This document shows, one piece after another, positions 54,692 through 63,083 of a stretch of DNA of 64,000 nucleotides. Numbering within the stretch: the stretch's first letter is position 1; each line of letters opens with the position of its first letter. The translations under genes were made by a program, and so were the position numbers. The notes beneath the pieces were generated by a model. The model was not told where the DNA came from. It was given only the letters and a program-made list of their open reading frames with translations, and did not search any database. This DNA is from Tannerella sp. (GTDB taxonomy: Bacteria > Bacteroidota > Bacteroidia > Bacteroidales > Tannerellaceae), in the NCBI GenBank assembly GCA_031285565.1, contig JAITVY010000030.1, forward strand, positions 1 to 64,000. The letters run 5' to 3'.

Positions 54692-57463
54692 TCAATGAGC
54701 TTCCAACCAATTATCACCAACTCCGCAATCAGCGATTAGCGGAACTGCTAATTTAAGAACGCCTTCCATCTCTTCCAGTACAATCTTCCTAACCTGTTCC
54801 AATTCATCTTTCCAAACATTAAAATTCAATTCGTCATGTACCTGCAAAATCATCTTGCTACGCAGTTTTTCATTTTCAAAGCGATCAAAGATACGCACCA
54901 TTGCTACTTTAATAATATCAGCAGCACTTCCCTGAATAGGTGCATTAATCGCATTTCGTTCCGCATAACCACGGACAACCGCATTATTTGAATTGATATC
55001 TGCTAAAAACCGCTTACGACCATAAATAGTCTCTACATAGCCATTTTCTTTAGCCAGGTGAATACTTTTATCCATATAATCTTTGACAGCCGGATACGTC
55101 ATAAAATAGCCGTCTATGAGTTCTTTAGACTCTCCACGTGGAATACTTAAACGTTCGGACAATCCAAAGACGGAAATCCCATATATAATACCAAAATTAG
55201 CAGTTTTGGCTTTCCTACGCATATCGCTTGTGACATCACCAATCGGAACATTGTAAATTTTAGCTGCTGTAGCTGCATGGATATCAGCCCCACTATGGAA
55301 TGCTTCAATCATGTTTTTGTCGCCACTCAGATGTGCCATAATACGCAATTCGATCTGCGAATAATCCGCCGAAAAGAAAACACAATCTTCATTATCTGCT
55401 GTAAATGCTTTCCGTATTTCACGCCCCAGCTCATCACGAATAGGGATATTTTGTAAATTCGGATTAGTAGAACTTAACCGCCCTGTTGCTGTAACTGTCT
55501 GGTTAAATGATGTATGGATTTTGTTTGTTTCAGGATTAATTAATTCCGGAAGAGCGTCAATATAAGTACTTAATAACTTTTTCAAACCACGATATTCCAG
55601 AAGTTTTCCTACAATTGGATGTTTATTGCGGATTTTCTCCAATATGTCTTCACTGGTACTATAACTGCCCGTTTTTGTCTTTTTCGTCTTTTCTTCGATT
55701 TTCAACCGGTCAAAAAGAATTTCACCTACTTGTTTTGCGGAATTAATATTAAACTCCATTCCGGCTAACTGGTAAATTTCTTTTTCTAATGCAGCCAGTT
55801 CCCTGGTTAGTTCTTCCGAAGATTGTTTCAATGCCTTACGGTCGAGTGCAACACCGGTACATTCCATTTCTGCCAACACATATACCAAAGGCATCTCAAT
55901 ATCAAAAAACAAGGTATTCAAACCCTCTGATGCTAATTGGGGAGCAAAAAGATTTCTTAATTGCAAAGTAATATCAGCATCTTCGGCAGCATATTCACAG
56001 ATTTGATCCAGCGCTACACTACGCATCGTACGTTGGTTCTTACCTTTTGGACCTATTAATGATTCAATCGCAACAGTTTTATAATCCAAATATGTTTGCG
56101 CCAGATAATCCATGCCATGCCTTAATTCCGGATTTAACAGATAATGTGCTATCATCGTGTCAAATAACTGACCCGAAACCCGGATTCCATATTTCCTCAA
56201 GACTAATATATCAAACTTTATATTCTGACCAATTTTAATTGATTTTATATCTTGTAATGCTTCCACAAAAGGTTTCAATACCTTTTGTGCTTCGTCCATA
56301 GGTTCAGGAACCGGAACATACCAGGCTTCATGTTCTTTAACGGCAAATGACATGCCAACTAAACGGGCTGTCAAAGGATCAATTCCATCTGTCTCGGTAT
56401 CAAAAGCAAATTGTTCCTGCGATAATAAAAATGCAGCTAAATCTTCCCGTTTTTTATCCGTATCTACCAGATGATAGGTATGGGCTACTTTCGAAATATC
56501 CAGCAAATCGGAATCGGGTAGGGTAGTAGGGGCTACTGTTTCATTATATGCATCTCCGAAAAGCGATAATTGAGCAGGTTGGGTAGCAACCTTTTTTACA
56601 CCATCATCGTTTAAACGATTAATAAAAGTGCGGAATTCCAGTTCCGTATATATTTCTATCAGCTTTTCTTTATCCGGAGCTTCCCGTATACAAGCAGCTG
56701 CATCAAACCGGATAGGAACATCCGTAACAATGGTCGCTAAAAATTTAGAAAACCGTATTTGTTCCGCATTGGTCTCTACCTTATTCTTCAGGCTTCCTTT
56801 TAATTTATCAGTGTTAGCCAGCAGATTTTCAACAGATTCAAATTCAGCCAATAGCTTTTGAGCGGTCTTTTCGCCTACTCCCGGACAACCCGGAATATTA
56901 TCCGAACTATCACCCATTAATCCCAATAAATCAATCATTTGACATACTGAAGTCAGTCCATATTTTTCCAAGACTTCAGTAACACCCATGATTTCATAAT
57001 CACCACCAAATTTTGGACGGTATTGGAAAATATGATCGGAAACTAATTGACCATAATCTTTATCCGGAGTCATCATATACACATCAAAGCCCTCTTTTTC
57101 AGCTTGTTTTGATATTGTTCCGATTACGTCATCCGCTTCATAACGGGGAACCTCTAAGATAGGGATCCGATATGCTTCAATAATATTTCGGATATAAGGA
57201 ACAGCTAACTGGATATCTTCCGGTGTTTCTTCACGCTGTGCTTTATACTGTTCAAAAGCCTCATGACGAAAAGTAGGTCCTTTAGGATCAAATCCTACTG
57301 CAATATGAGTAGGATTCTCACGTTTCAACACATCTTCGAGTGAATTGATAAAACCAAAGATTGCAGAAGTATTCATTCCTTTAGAATTAACCCGGGGATT
57401 TTTAATAAAGGCATAATACGAGCGATAAATCAAAGCATAAGCATCTATTAAGAATAGTTTCAT
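54692..57463 (-). CDS. polA: DNA polymerase I
   Basis: A 923-residue enzyme with all three activities visible. The 5'-3' exonuclease spans about 1-290 (FLIDAYALIYRSYYAF, DKDYGQLV, LMGDSSDNIPGCPGVGEKTA). The 3'-5' exonuclease starts near 350 and keeps the catalytic DTE motif (FAFDTETDGIDPL), so proofreading should be active. The polymerase (~520-923) has DYSQIELRIMAHLSGD, RRKAKTANFGIIYGIS and QVHDELNF. It acts in Okazaki-fragment maturation and repair. A TAACTTTG box on the minus strand (57491 to 57484) is a likely promoter element. Confidence 0.97.
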   Translation of the reverse strand: MKLFLIDAYALIYRSYYAFIKNPRVNSKGMNTSAIFGFINSLEDVLKRENPTHIAVGFDPKGPTFRHEAFEQYKAQREETPEDIQLAVPYIRNIIEAYRIPILEVPRYEADDVIGTISKQAEKEGFDVYMMTPDKDYGQLVSDHIFQYRPKFGGDYEIMGVTEVLEKYGLTSVCQMIDLLGLMGDSSDNIPGCPGVGEKTAQKLLAEFESVENLLANTDKLKGSLKNKVETNAEQIRFSKFLATIVTDVPIRFDAAACIREAPDKEKLIEIYTELEFRTFINRLNDDGVKKVATQPAQLSLFGDAYNETVAPTTLPDSDLLDISKVAHTYHLVDTDKKREDLAAFLLSQEQFAFDTETDGIDPLTARLVGMSFAVKEHEAWYVPVPEPMDEAQKVLKPFVEALQDIKSIKIGQNIKFDILVLRKYGIRVSGQLFDTMIAHYLLNPELRHGMDYLAQTYLDYKTVAIESLIGPKGKNQRTMRSVALDQICEYAAEDADITLQLRNLFAPQLASEGLNTLFFDIEMPLVYVLAEMECTGVALDRKALKQSSEELTRELAALEKEIYQLAGMEFNINSAKQVGEILFDRLKIEEKTKKTKTGSYSTSEDILEKIRNKHPIVGKLLEYRGLKKLLSTYIDALPELINPETNKIHTSFNQTVTATGRLSSTNPNLQNIPIRDELGREIRKAFTADNEDCVFFSADYSQIELRIMAHLSGDKNMIEAFHSGADIHAATAAKIYNVPIGDVTSDMRRKAKTANFGIIYGISVFGLSERLSIPRGESKELIDGYFMTYPAVKDYMDKSIHLAKENGYVETIYGRKRFLADINSNNAVVRGYAERNAINAPIQGSAADIIKVAMVRIFDRFENEKLRSKMILQVHDELNFNVWKDELEQVRKIVLEEMEGVLKLAVPLIADCGVGDNWLEAH

Positions 57464-57834
57464 GGATTACCTATTTTTTATTTCAAAGTTATATCAGGAT
57501 CATATACAATAATTCAAAATTTTGCGTAGAGTTTCTACAAACCTAAAACCCTATCTATAAGTTATATGTTCAATTTCACTAGTCGTTTTGGGTATGCCCG
57601 ATTTACGATTCGCTCCAATTCATATAAAAGAAAGTGCTACGTCCGGTAATAATTATACAAACATATTATTACGCTCACTAAAACACACTTTTGCGTGATT
57701 CGGCATAGTCTAAATAAGTTTCTTAAAAGTGCATTTGCTTGTCTTGGCATGATCCGAACACGTTCGGCTTCTGCTCTCATCCTTGCAAACGTTAGCTTTT
57801 GCGCTCGCTACTTTAAACGTTCAATTCTATTAAT

Positions 57835-57850
57835 CGTTTCATGTGAAACA
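57835..57850. other. parS-like site 1
   Basis: CGTTTCATGTGAAACA matches the ParB-binding consensus TGTTNCACGTGAAACA at 14 of 16 positions. The mismatches are the first base and the central C to T. It lies in the polA/polyprenyl-synthase spacer. Confidence 0.45.
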
Positions 57851-57940
57851 TTTACGCTTAAAAAATTGTTTGAATATAAAATGATACTCTGTTTTTACGG
57901 GTAAAAGTACGAAAAATCTATATTACTCGGCACTTTTTCT

Positions 57941-57948
57941 TATTTTTG
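57941..57948 (+). promoter_or_regulatory. -7 promoter box for polyprenyl synthase gene
   Basis: TATTTTTG followed by CA, 18 bp before the chosen ATG at 57967. This position argues against the TTG start at 57946, which would lie inside the promoter. Confidence 0.55.
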
Positions 57949-57966
57949 CACTTCACAAAATTATTT

Positions 57967-58941
57967 ATGACTGATATAAACGACATAAAACGACCTGTAG
58001 CCGGTGCATTTATACAATTTGAAGAAGAGTTTATCAATGCACTACAAAGCAATATACACACTATTCAAGAGGCTATTGATACAATCCATCATTCAAACGG
58101 CAAACACGTTCGTCCTTTATTGTTATTACTGACAGCTAAAGCTTGTGGAGGACAAAATCTAACGTCTGTTCATTCTGCCGTATTAATTGAATTGTTACAC
58201 ACTGCATCTTTGATTCATGATGATGTAGTAGATGAAACAAAACAGCGGAGAGGAGTTCCCTCTGTAAGCGCAATTTATGATAACCGGATTGCGGTTTTGG
58301 TAGGTGACTTTATTCTTGCTGATACACTAATCCGTGCCGTAGAAACCGGAAGTAATCAGATTGTAAAAATCATCGCTATGCTTTCACGTGAAATGGCTGA
58401 AGGTGAGATAAAACAACTCGAAAATATTAACGAATTAATTCTCAAAGAAGAAGATTATTTTATAGCTCTTGAGAAAAAAACAGCTATGCTGCTATCTTCT
58501 TGTACTGAAATAGGAGCTATTACAGCCAATGCAAAGAATGAGTTACAACAAAAATGTAAAGAATTCGGTCAGATTCTAGGATATTGTTTTCAACTTAAAG
58601 ATGATTTGTTTGATTATTTTGATAGTCCTGAAATAGGAAAACCAAGTGGAAATGACATACGTGAAGGTAAAGTAACATTGCCCCTGATACATGCCCTTGA
58701 AAAAGCAAATCCTTCAGAAAGAAACACTTATTTAACAATGCTCTCATCACAAGAAATTCCTTCTGAAAATATAGATGCACTCATTCAATTTGCCAAAGCA
58801 AATGGTGGAATTGAATATACAGAAAAACGGATGCTTGAATATAAGCAAAAAGCAGATAAAATCATTCAATCATTCCCGGACTCGGATGCAAAAAAAAGTC
58901 TATTACTTTTATCTGACTATATTGTAGAACGAACTAAATAA
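57967..58941 (+). CDS. long-chain trans-polyprenyl diphosphate synthase
   Basis: A 324-residue prenyl chain-elongating enzyme. Both aspartate-rich magnesium sites are present: LIHDDVVDE (first) and QLKDDLFDYF (second), with KHVRPLLLLLTAKACGG upstream as the IPP-binding segment. Such enzymes make the all-trans side chain of menaquinone (octaprenyl class); the exact chain length cannot be read. I chose ATG 57967 over an upstream TTG. A terminator follows 20 bp past the stop codon. Confidence 0.93.
   Translation: MTDINDIKRPVAGAFIQFEEEFINALQSNIHTIQEAIDTIHHSNGKHVRPLLLLLTAKACGGQNLTSVHSAVLIELLHTASLIHDDVVDETKQRRGVPSVSAIYDNRIAVLVGDFILADTLIRAVETGSNQIVKIIAMLSREMAEGEIKQLENINELILKEEDYFIALEKKTAMLLSSCTEIGAITANAKNELQQKCKEFGQILGYCFQLKDDLFDYFDSPEIGKPSGNDIREGKVTLPLIHALEKANPSERNTYLTMLSSQEIPSENIDALIQFAKANGGIEYTEKRMLEYKQKADKIIQSFPDSDAKKSLLLLSDYIVERTK
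58380..58395. other. weak parS-like palindrome inside coding sequence
   Basis: The 12-bp palindrome TTTCACGTGAAA (58382-58393) is the exact core of parS, but both outer base pairs differ, giving 12 of 16 matches. It lies within the polyprenyl synthase gene and could be chance. Confidence 0.2.
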
Positions 58942-58960
58942 AAATAAAATCTTAATAAAT

Positions 58961-59002
58961 AAAAAGTGCGGAATCATTAACCTGATTCTGCACTTTTTAT
59001 TT
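58961..59002 (+). terminator. terminator after polyprenyl synthase gene
   Basis: AAAAAGTGCGGAATCA (58961-58976) pairs with TGATTCTGCACTTTTT (58983-58998), one mismatch, loop of 6, followed by ATTTT. It lies 20 bp past the stop codon. Confidence 0.85.
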
Positions 59003-59538
59003 TCCATTGAAAGATCTATCATACCCAGCAGAGTGTTACTAAATGTATATGTTTAAAAAACAGAAATATAACAGAACATATCAATCGTATTACCAGAAGA
59101 ATACCATATTTCGTTAAAAAAATCTTTGGCAGAGTTAAGAATTAAATATTAATAAGCTGTGCATGAGTTAAATAAGTTGTATTTTACAATGTTATCAGTT
59201 ATTAATCAATACTTTATATACGATTTATATATCCATCTAATATCGATCGTATATCCATTGTATATCGATTGTATATCGATCTATCGGAAATGCTAATCTG
59301 TATATCTTTTTGTTAAGCAGGCATACATAATAATGAACTGCCCCACCGCAAACGGTCAGGATATGAATAGAGAGCAATAATTATTTATTATCAGCAAAGC
59401 AGCTGGAAATTACACCTTAAAAGATTAAAAAGAAGATAATTAGATTCTATAATACACATTTAATATTCACAAGTACAATTAGTTACATCATTTTTGGACA
59501 TAAAATAAATCCAGAAACCAACTATTTTGATTGATACT
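59003..59538. other. AT-rich convergent spacer
   Basis: About 540 bp with no gene, between a plus-strand terminator and the end of the minus-strand deoC gene. It holds an 11-bp tandem repeat array at 59221-59286; nothing else is apparent. Confidence 0.5.
59221..59286. repeat. 11-bp tandem repeat array, six units
   Basis: Six contiguous units of the type TCGATTGTATA, with variants such as tccattgtata and tcgatcgtata. The middle units are most alike and the outer ones are degenerate. The repeat is AT-rich with a period close to one helical turn, so the tract may be curved or easily opened. Confidence 0.8.
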
Positions 59539-60411
59539 TTATAAGCCTAGTTGTTTTTCAATAGTTGTAACTAAATGACTTGCACCAATCCGGAAATACT
59601 CATTACTTAACCATTCGTCTCCTAAAACTTCTTTTACTATTGTATAATATTCAACCGCTTCTTCAGCTGTCCGTACACCACCGGAAACTTTAATACCAAT
59701 TTTATTCCCTGATAATGTATGATAAGTTTTGATTGTGTTACAAATAGTATATACTGCCTCTAATGATGCTCCTGGATATCCTTTCCCTGTTGAAGTTTTT
59801 ATAAAATCAGCTCCCGAATATAACGATAAAATCGTTGCCCGTTGAATATTTTCTGCTGTAGCCAAAGCTCCTGTTTCAAGAATAACTTTCAATTTTGCTT
59901 CCCTACAACTATCTTTAATTTCGTTTAATTCGTCTGCAACCTCCTCAAATGAATCTTCCATGAAATAACTTAAATTTAAGACTACGTCTATTTCATCCGC
60001 ACCCGACATAACTGCCATGGCAACTTCTGCAATCTTTACTTCAGGAAACGTTTGCGAAGATGGAAATCCAGCTGCAACAGAAGCTATTTTTACATCTTTA
60101 GCCATCAAACCTTCTTTGACAACCTCTACAAAAACGGGATATGTACATATCGCTGCTACATTCGGCATTTCAGGATGCGATCCTTCAAATTTATTTACTC
60201 TTTCAACTAATTGCCAAATTATTTCTTTTGTATCCAATGTATTTAAACTGGTTAAATCAATACATCCATACACTTTTTTAAGAATCTCGGGTGTAAAGTT
60301 ATCAGCAAATTTTTTACCAATTATATCTTTAACAATAGATGAAATCGTTTCATCGGGTAGGGGAGCCTCAAATCTCTCAAAGCATTCCTGATACTTATCT
60401 TTATTTTCCAT
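59539..60411 (-). CDS. deoC: deoxyribose-phosphate aldolase
   Basis: A 290-residue class I aldolase cleaving deoxyribose-5-phosphate to acetaldehyde and glyceraldehyde-3-phosphate. The Schiff-base lysine is in ADFIKTSTGKGYPGAS; supporting motifs are EIDVVLNLSYFMED, LKVILETGAL and KIGIKVSGGVRTAEEA. The N-terminal extension of about 40 residues before the barrel is typical of the longer DeoC subgroup. It lies 9 bp downstream of the MazG-like gene and ends the mnmG-to-deoC operon-like run. Confidence 0.95.
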   Translation of the reverse strand: MENKDKYQECFERFEAPLPDETISSIVKDIIGKKFADNFTPEILKKVYGCIDLTSLNTLDTKEIIWQLVERVNKFEGSHPEMPNVAAICTYPVFVEVVKEGLMAKDVKIASVAAGFPSSQTFPEVKIAEVAMAVMSGADEIDVVLNLSYFMEDSFEEVADELNEIKDSCREAKLKVILETGALATAENIQRATILSLYSGADFIKTSTGKGYPGASLEAVYTICNTIKTYHTLSGNKIGIKVSGGVRTAEEAVEYYTIVKEVLGDEWLSNEYFRIGASHLVTTIEKQLGL

Positions 60412-60420
60412 ACAATAATA

Positions 60421-60756
60421 TTATAATTTTGAATTGTTTTGATGTCTGTTTTTATCCCGTAGTGTTTTCTTTTCCATATTTTTATTAAAGGCAGCTGTTA
60501 AGTCTACATTCGTTTGATTAGCCAAACATAAAAGCACCCAAAGGACATCAGCCATTTCATCGGCTAAATTATGTTCTTTATCACTTTCTTTCCATGATTG
60601 CTCACCATAAGTGCGCGACATAATCCGGGCAACTTCGCCAACCTCTTCCATCAAAATAGCCGTATTTGTCAGCTCATTAAAATATCTGACGCCATACGTT
60701 TTAATCCATGCATCTACTTTTTGTTGAGCTTCCCTTAATGTTAAATCAATACTCAT
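60421..60756 (-). CDS. MazG-like nucleotide pyrophosphohydrolase
   Basis: A 111-residue single-domain protein of the all-alpha NTP pyrophosphatase superfamily. The metal-binding EExxE ... DExxD pattern is seen as MEEVGEVARIM and ADEMADVLWVL. Such enzymes remove aberrant nucleotides by releasing pyrophosphate. It starts 5 bp after dtd and is followed 9 bp later by deoC, so it belongs to the same transcript. The basic C-terminal tail is probably disordered. Confidence 0.88.
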   Translation of the reverse strand: MSIDLTLREAQQKVDAWIKTYGVRYFNELTNTAILMEEVGEVARIMSRTYGEQSWKESDKEHNLADEMADVLWVLLCLANQTNVDLTAAFNKNMEKKTLRDKNRHQNNSKL

Positions 60757-60761
60757 ATTTT

Positions 60762-61214
60762 CTATTCCTTATTTTTTGTATCAATAATAATTGTAACAGG
60801 ACCATCATTTATCAATTCAACTTTCATATCTGCACCAAATTCACCTGTTTGAACTTTTTTATTCAGACCAAGGCTAAGTTCTTCACAAAATAAATTATAA
60901 AGTGGAATAGCTATATCAGGTTTGGATGCACGGATATATGATGGACGATTACCTTTTTTTGTAGAAGCATGTAATGTAAATTGGCTTACTACTAAAATTT
61001 CACCATTTATTTCAATAATAGAATTATTCATTACACCCTTTTCATCATTAAATATACGTAAATTACATATTCTGTTTACAAGCCAATTAATATCTTCGAT
61101 AGAATCGTTATCCTCAATTCCTATTAATACAAGTAAACCCTTTTCTATTTTAGACTTTATAGTTCCATCAATAGAAACCGAAGCTGATGATACCCGTTGA
61201 ATAACAGTCCGCAT
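60762..61214 (-). CDS. dtd: D-aminoacyl-tRNA deacylase
   Basis: A 150-residue homodimeric enzyme that frees tRNAs charged with D-amino acids. The two signature motifs are present: SQFTLHASTKKGNRPSY and, near the end, NDGPVTIIID. Length is standard. It starts 13 bp after uvrC and is followed within 5 bp by the MazG-like gene. Confidence 0.96.
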   Translation of the reverse strand: MRTVIQRVSSASVSIDGTIKSKIEKGLLVLIGIEDNDSIEDINWLVNRICNLRIFNDEKGVMNNSIIEINGEILVVSQFTLHASTKKGNRPSYIRASKPDIAIPLYNLFCEELSLGLNKKVQTGEFGADMKVELINDGPVTIIIDTKNKE

Positions 61215-61227
61215 TTTTATTAAAATT

Positions 61228-63033
61228 TCATTTTATATGATTCAATCCACTTACTAAAATATTCGCTTTACTTTTTCCTATCAATCCTTCTAATTCATCC
61301 AAAGAAGCTTCGCGTATTCGTTTTACACTCTTGTACTTTTTAAATAATACTTGTTTTGTTTTTTCACCTATTCCATTAATAGAATCAAGTTCGGACTTTA
61401 TTTGTTTCTTACTTCGCAAACTCCGGTGAAAAGTAATACCAAAACGATGGGCTTCATCGCGAAGTTGCTGGATTACTTTTAATGTCTCCGAATTTTTATC
61501 TAATATTAAAGGAATAGGATCTCCCGGAAAAAATATTTCTTCCAATCGTTTAGCCAAACCAATTATAGTAATTTTATCCAGTAAATCTAATCGCCGAAGT
61601 ACTTCCGTAGCTGCATTTAATTGACCTTTTCCTCCATCAATTACAACAAGTTGTGGGAGCGGTTCGTTTTCGTCTTTCAAGCGGGTATAGCGCCGGGTTA
61701 CTACTTCAATCATCGAAGCAAAATCATCAGGACCCTCAACTGTTTTTATATGGAAATGCCTATAATCTTTTTTTGAAGGTTTAGCCTTTTTAAAAACAAC
61801 GCACGCTGCAACCGGATTTGTTCCTTGTATATTTGAATTATCAAAACATTCTATATGCATAGGCATAACATTCATGTGCAAATCAGTTTGGATTGTTTTT
61901 AAAATACGGGTGGTACGTTGTTCCGGGTTAAACTTCTCAGCTTGCTTTAACTTATCTACTTTATACTGCTTCACATTTTGAATAGACAATTCTAATAATT
62001 TTCGTTTATCTCCTTTTTGCGGAATAAAAAAACTTGCATCATCTATAGATGCATCCGGCAAAAAAGGGACTATTATTTCTTTTGCAGTACTATTGAAACG
62101 TTGACGCATCTCAATAATTCCCAATCCTAATAATTCTTCTTTAGCTTCGTCTAAACGTTTTTTATATTCAATTGTATACACCTGCACGATTGCACCATTT
62201 CCTATATGCATGAAATTAATAAAAGCCGAAGAATCATTTTCCTCAAAAGAAAATACATCTATATTATGTAGGGTGGGAGGTACAACTGTTGACTTAGAAC
62301 GATAGTTTTCTATTAAATCATATTTTTCTTTTAAGACTTGTGCTTCTTCAAATTTCATTTCAGCAGAAAGTTCTTTCATCTGATCCAATAACAAACGAGT
62401 AATACGAGAACTATTACCTTTTAAAATTTCTTTTACTTCAGTAATATTTTCATTATAATCTTCAACACTCTGTAATCCCACGCAAGGACCTTTACATCGT
62501 TTAATATGATATTCCAAACAAACTTTATATTTACCGGCTTTAATATTTTCGGGAGTAAGAGGTAATAAACAAGTACGGATTGGATAAATATTCTTAATTA
62601 AGTGAAGCATTATTTTTGCTATATATACAGAAGCATAAGGACCAAAATAATTAGATTTATCTTTTACTATATTACGCGTTTGATAAACACGAGGAAAATA
62701 TTCATTTTTGACAACTATAAAAGGATATGTTTTATCATCTTTCAACATTACATTGTAACGCGGACGATATTGCTTTATTAAATTATTTTCTAAAAGTAAT
62801 GCATCTTCTTCAGAATCTACTACTATGTATTTAATATCAAAAATATGTTTTACTAAAACACGCGTCTTATTACTATTAATATGTTCTTTTTGAAAATAAG
62901 AAGAAACTCGTTTTTTTAAATTCTTAGCTTTACCTACATATATAATTACTCCATTTTTATCAAAATATTGATAACATCCAGGTTTGTTAGGAAGAACTGA
63001 AATAATAGTAGATATATGCTTTTCTTTATCCAT
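61228..63033 (-). CDS. uvrC: UvrABC system protein C
   Basis: A 601-residue nucleotide-excision-repair nuclease that cuts on both sides of a lesion. The N-terminal GIY-YIG domain (~12-95; GCYQYF, GVIIYVGKAKNLKKRVSSYF) makes the 3' cut. A UVR motif (~205-240) contacts UvrB. The RNase-H-like endonuclease domain (~375-530; MHIECFDNSNIQG, VVIDGGKGQLNAA) makes the 5' cut. Helix-hairpin-helix DNA-binding motifs close the protein (LDSINGIGEKTKQVLFKKY). It lies between mnmG and dtd. Confidence 0.97.
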   Translation of the reverse strand: MDKEKHISTIISVLPNKPGCYQYFDKNGVIIYVGKAKNLKKRVSSYFQKEHINSNKTRVLVKHIFDIKYIVVDSEEDALLLENNLIKQYRPRYNVMLKDDKTYPFIVVKNEYFPRVYQTRNIVKDKSNYFGPYASVYIAKIMLHLIKNIYPIRTCLLPLTPENIKAGKYKVCLEYHIKRCKGPCVGLQSVEDYNENITEVKEILKGNSSRITRLLLDQMKELSAEMKFEEAQVLKEKYDLIENYRSKSTVVPPTLHNIDVFSFEENDSSAFINFMHIGNGAIVQVYTIEYKKRLDEAKEELLGLGIIEMRQRFNSTAKEIIVPFLPDASIDDASFFIPQKGDKRKLLELSIQNVKQYKVDKLKQAEKFNPEQRTTRILKTIQTDLHMNVMPMHIECFDNSNIQGTNPVAACVVFKKAKPSKKDYRHFHIKTVEGPDDFASMIEVVTRRYTRLKDENEPLPQLVVIDGGKGQLNAATEVLRRLDLLDKITIIGLAKRLEEIFFPGDPIPLILDKNSETLKVIQQLRDEAHRFGITFHRSLRSKKQIKSELDSINGIGEKTKQVLFKKYKSVKRIREASLDELEGLIGKSKANILVSGLNHIK

Positions 63034-63050
63034 AATAACACAAAAAGTAG

Positions 63051-63066
63051 CGTTCCACGTGAAACA
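63051..63066. other. parS-like site 2
   Basis: CGTTCCACGTGAAACA matches the ParB-binding consensus TGTTNCACGTGAAACA at 15 of 16 positions, differing only in the first base. It lies in the 50-bp gap between mnmG and uvrC, outside coding sequence. mnmG (gidA) is often found near the chromosome origin, where parS sites cluster. Confidence 0.65.
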
Positions 63067-63083
63067 ATTTTTATTTTTTAATA

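Larger units (their letters stand above)
57464..57966. other. divergent intergenic region polA / polyprenyl synthase
   Basis: About 500 bp with no gene, noticeably richer in GC words than other spacers (for example the 57750-57815 part). It contains a CCGAAC-AC-GTTCGG inverted repeat (57754-57767), a parS-like sequence (57835-57850) and a TATTTTTG promoter box (57941-57948). Confidence 0.5.

Noticed and set aside
59221-59286. Possible CRISPR array or iteron origin
   Set aside because: Units are 11 bp with no unique spacers and no cas or rep gene nearby; it is a simple tandem repeat.
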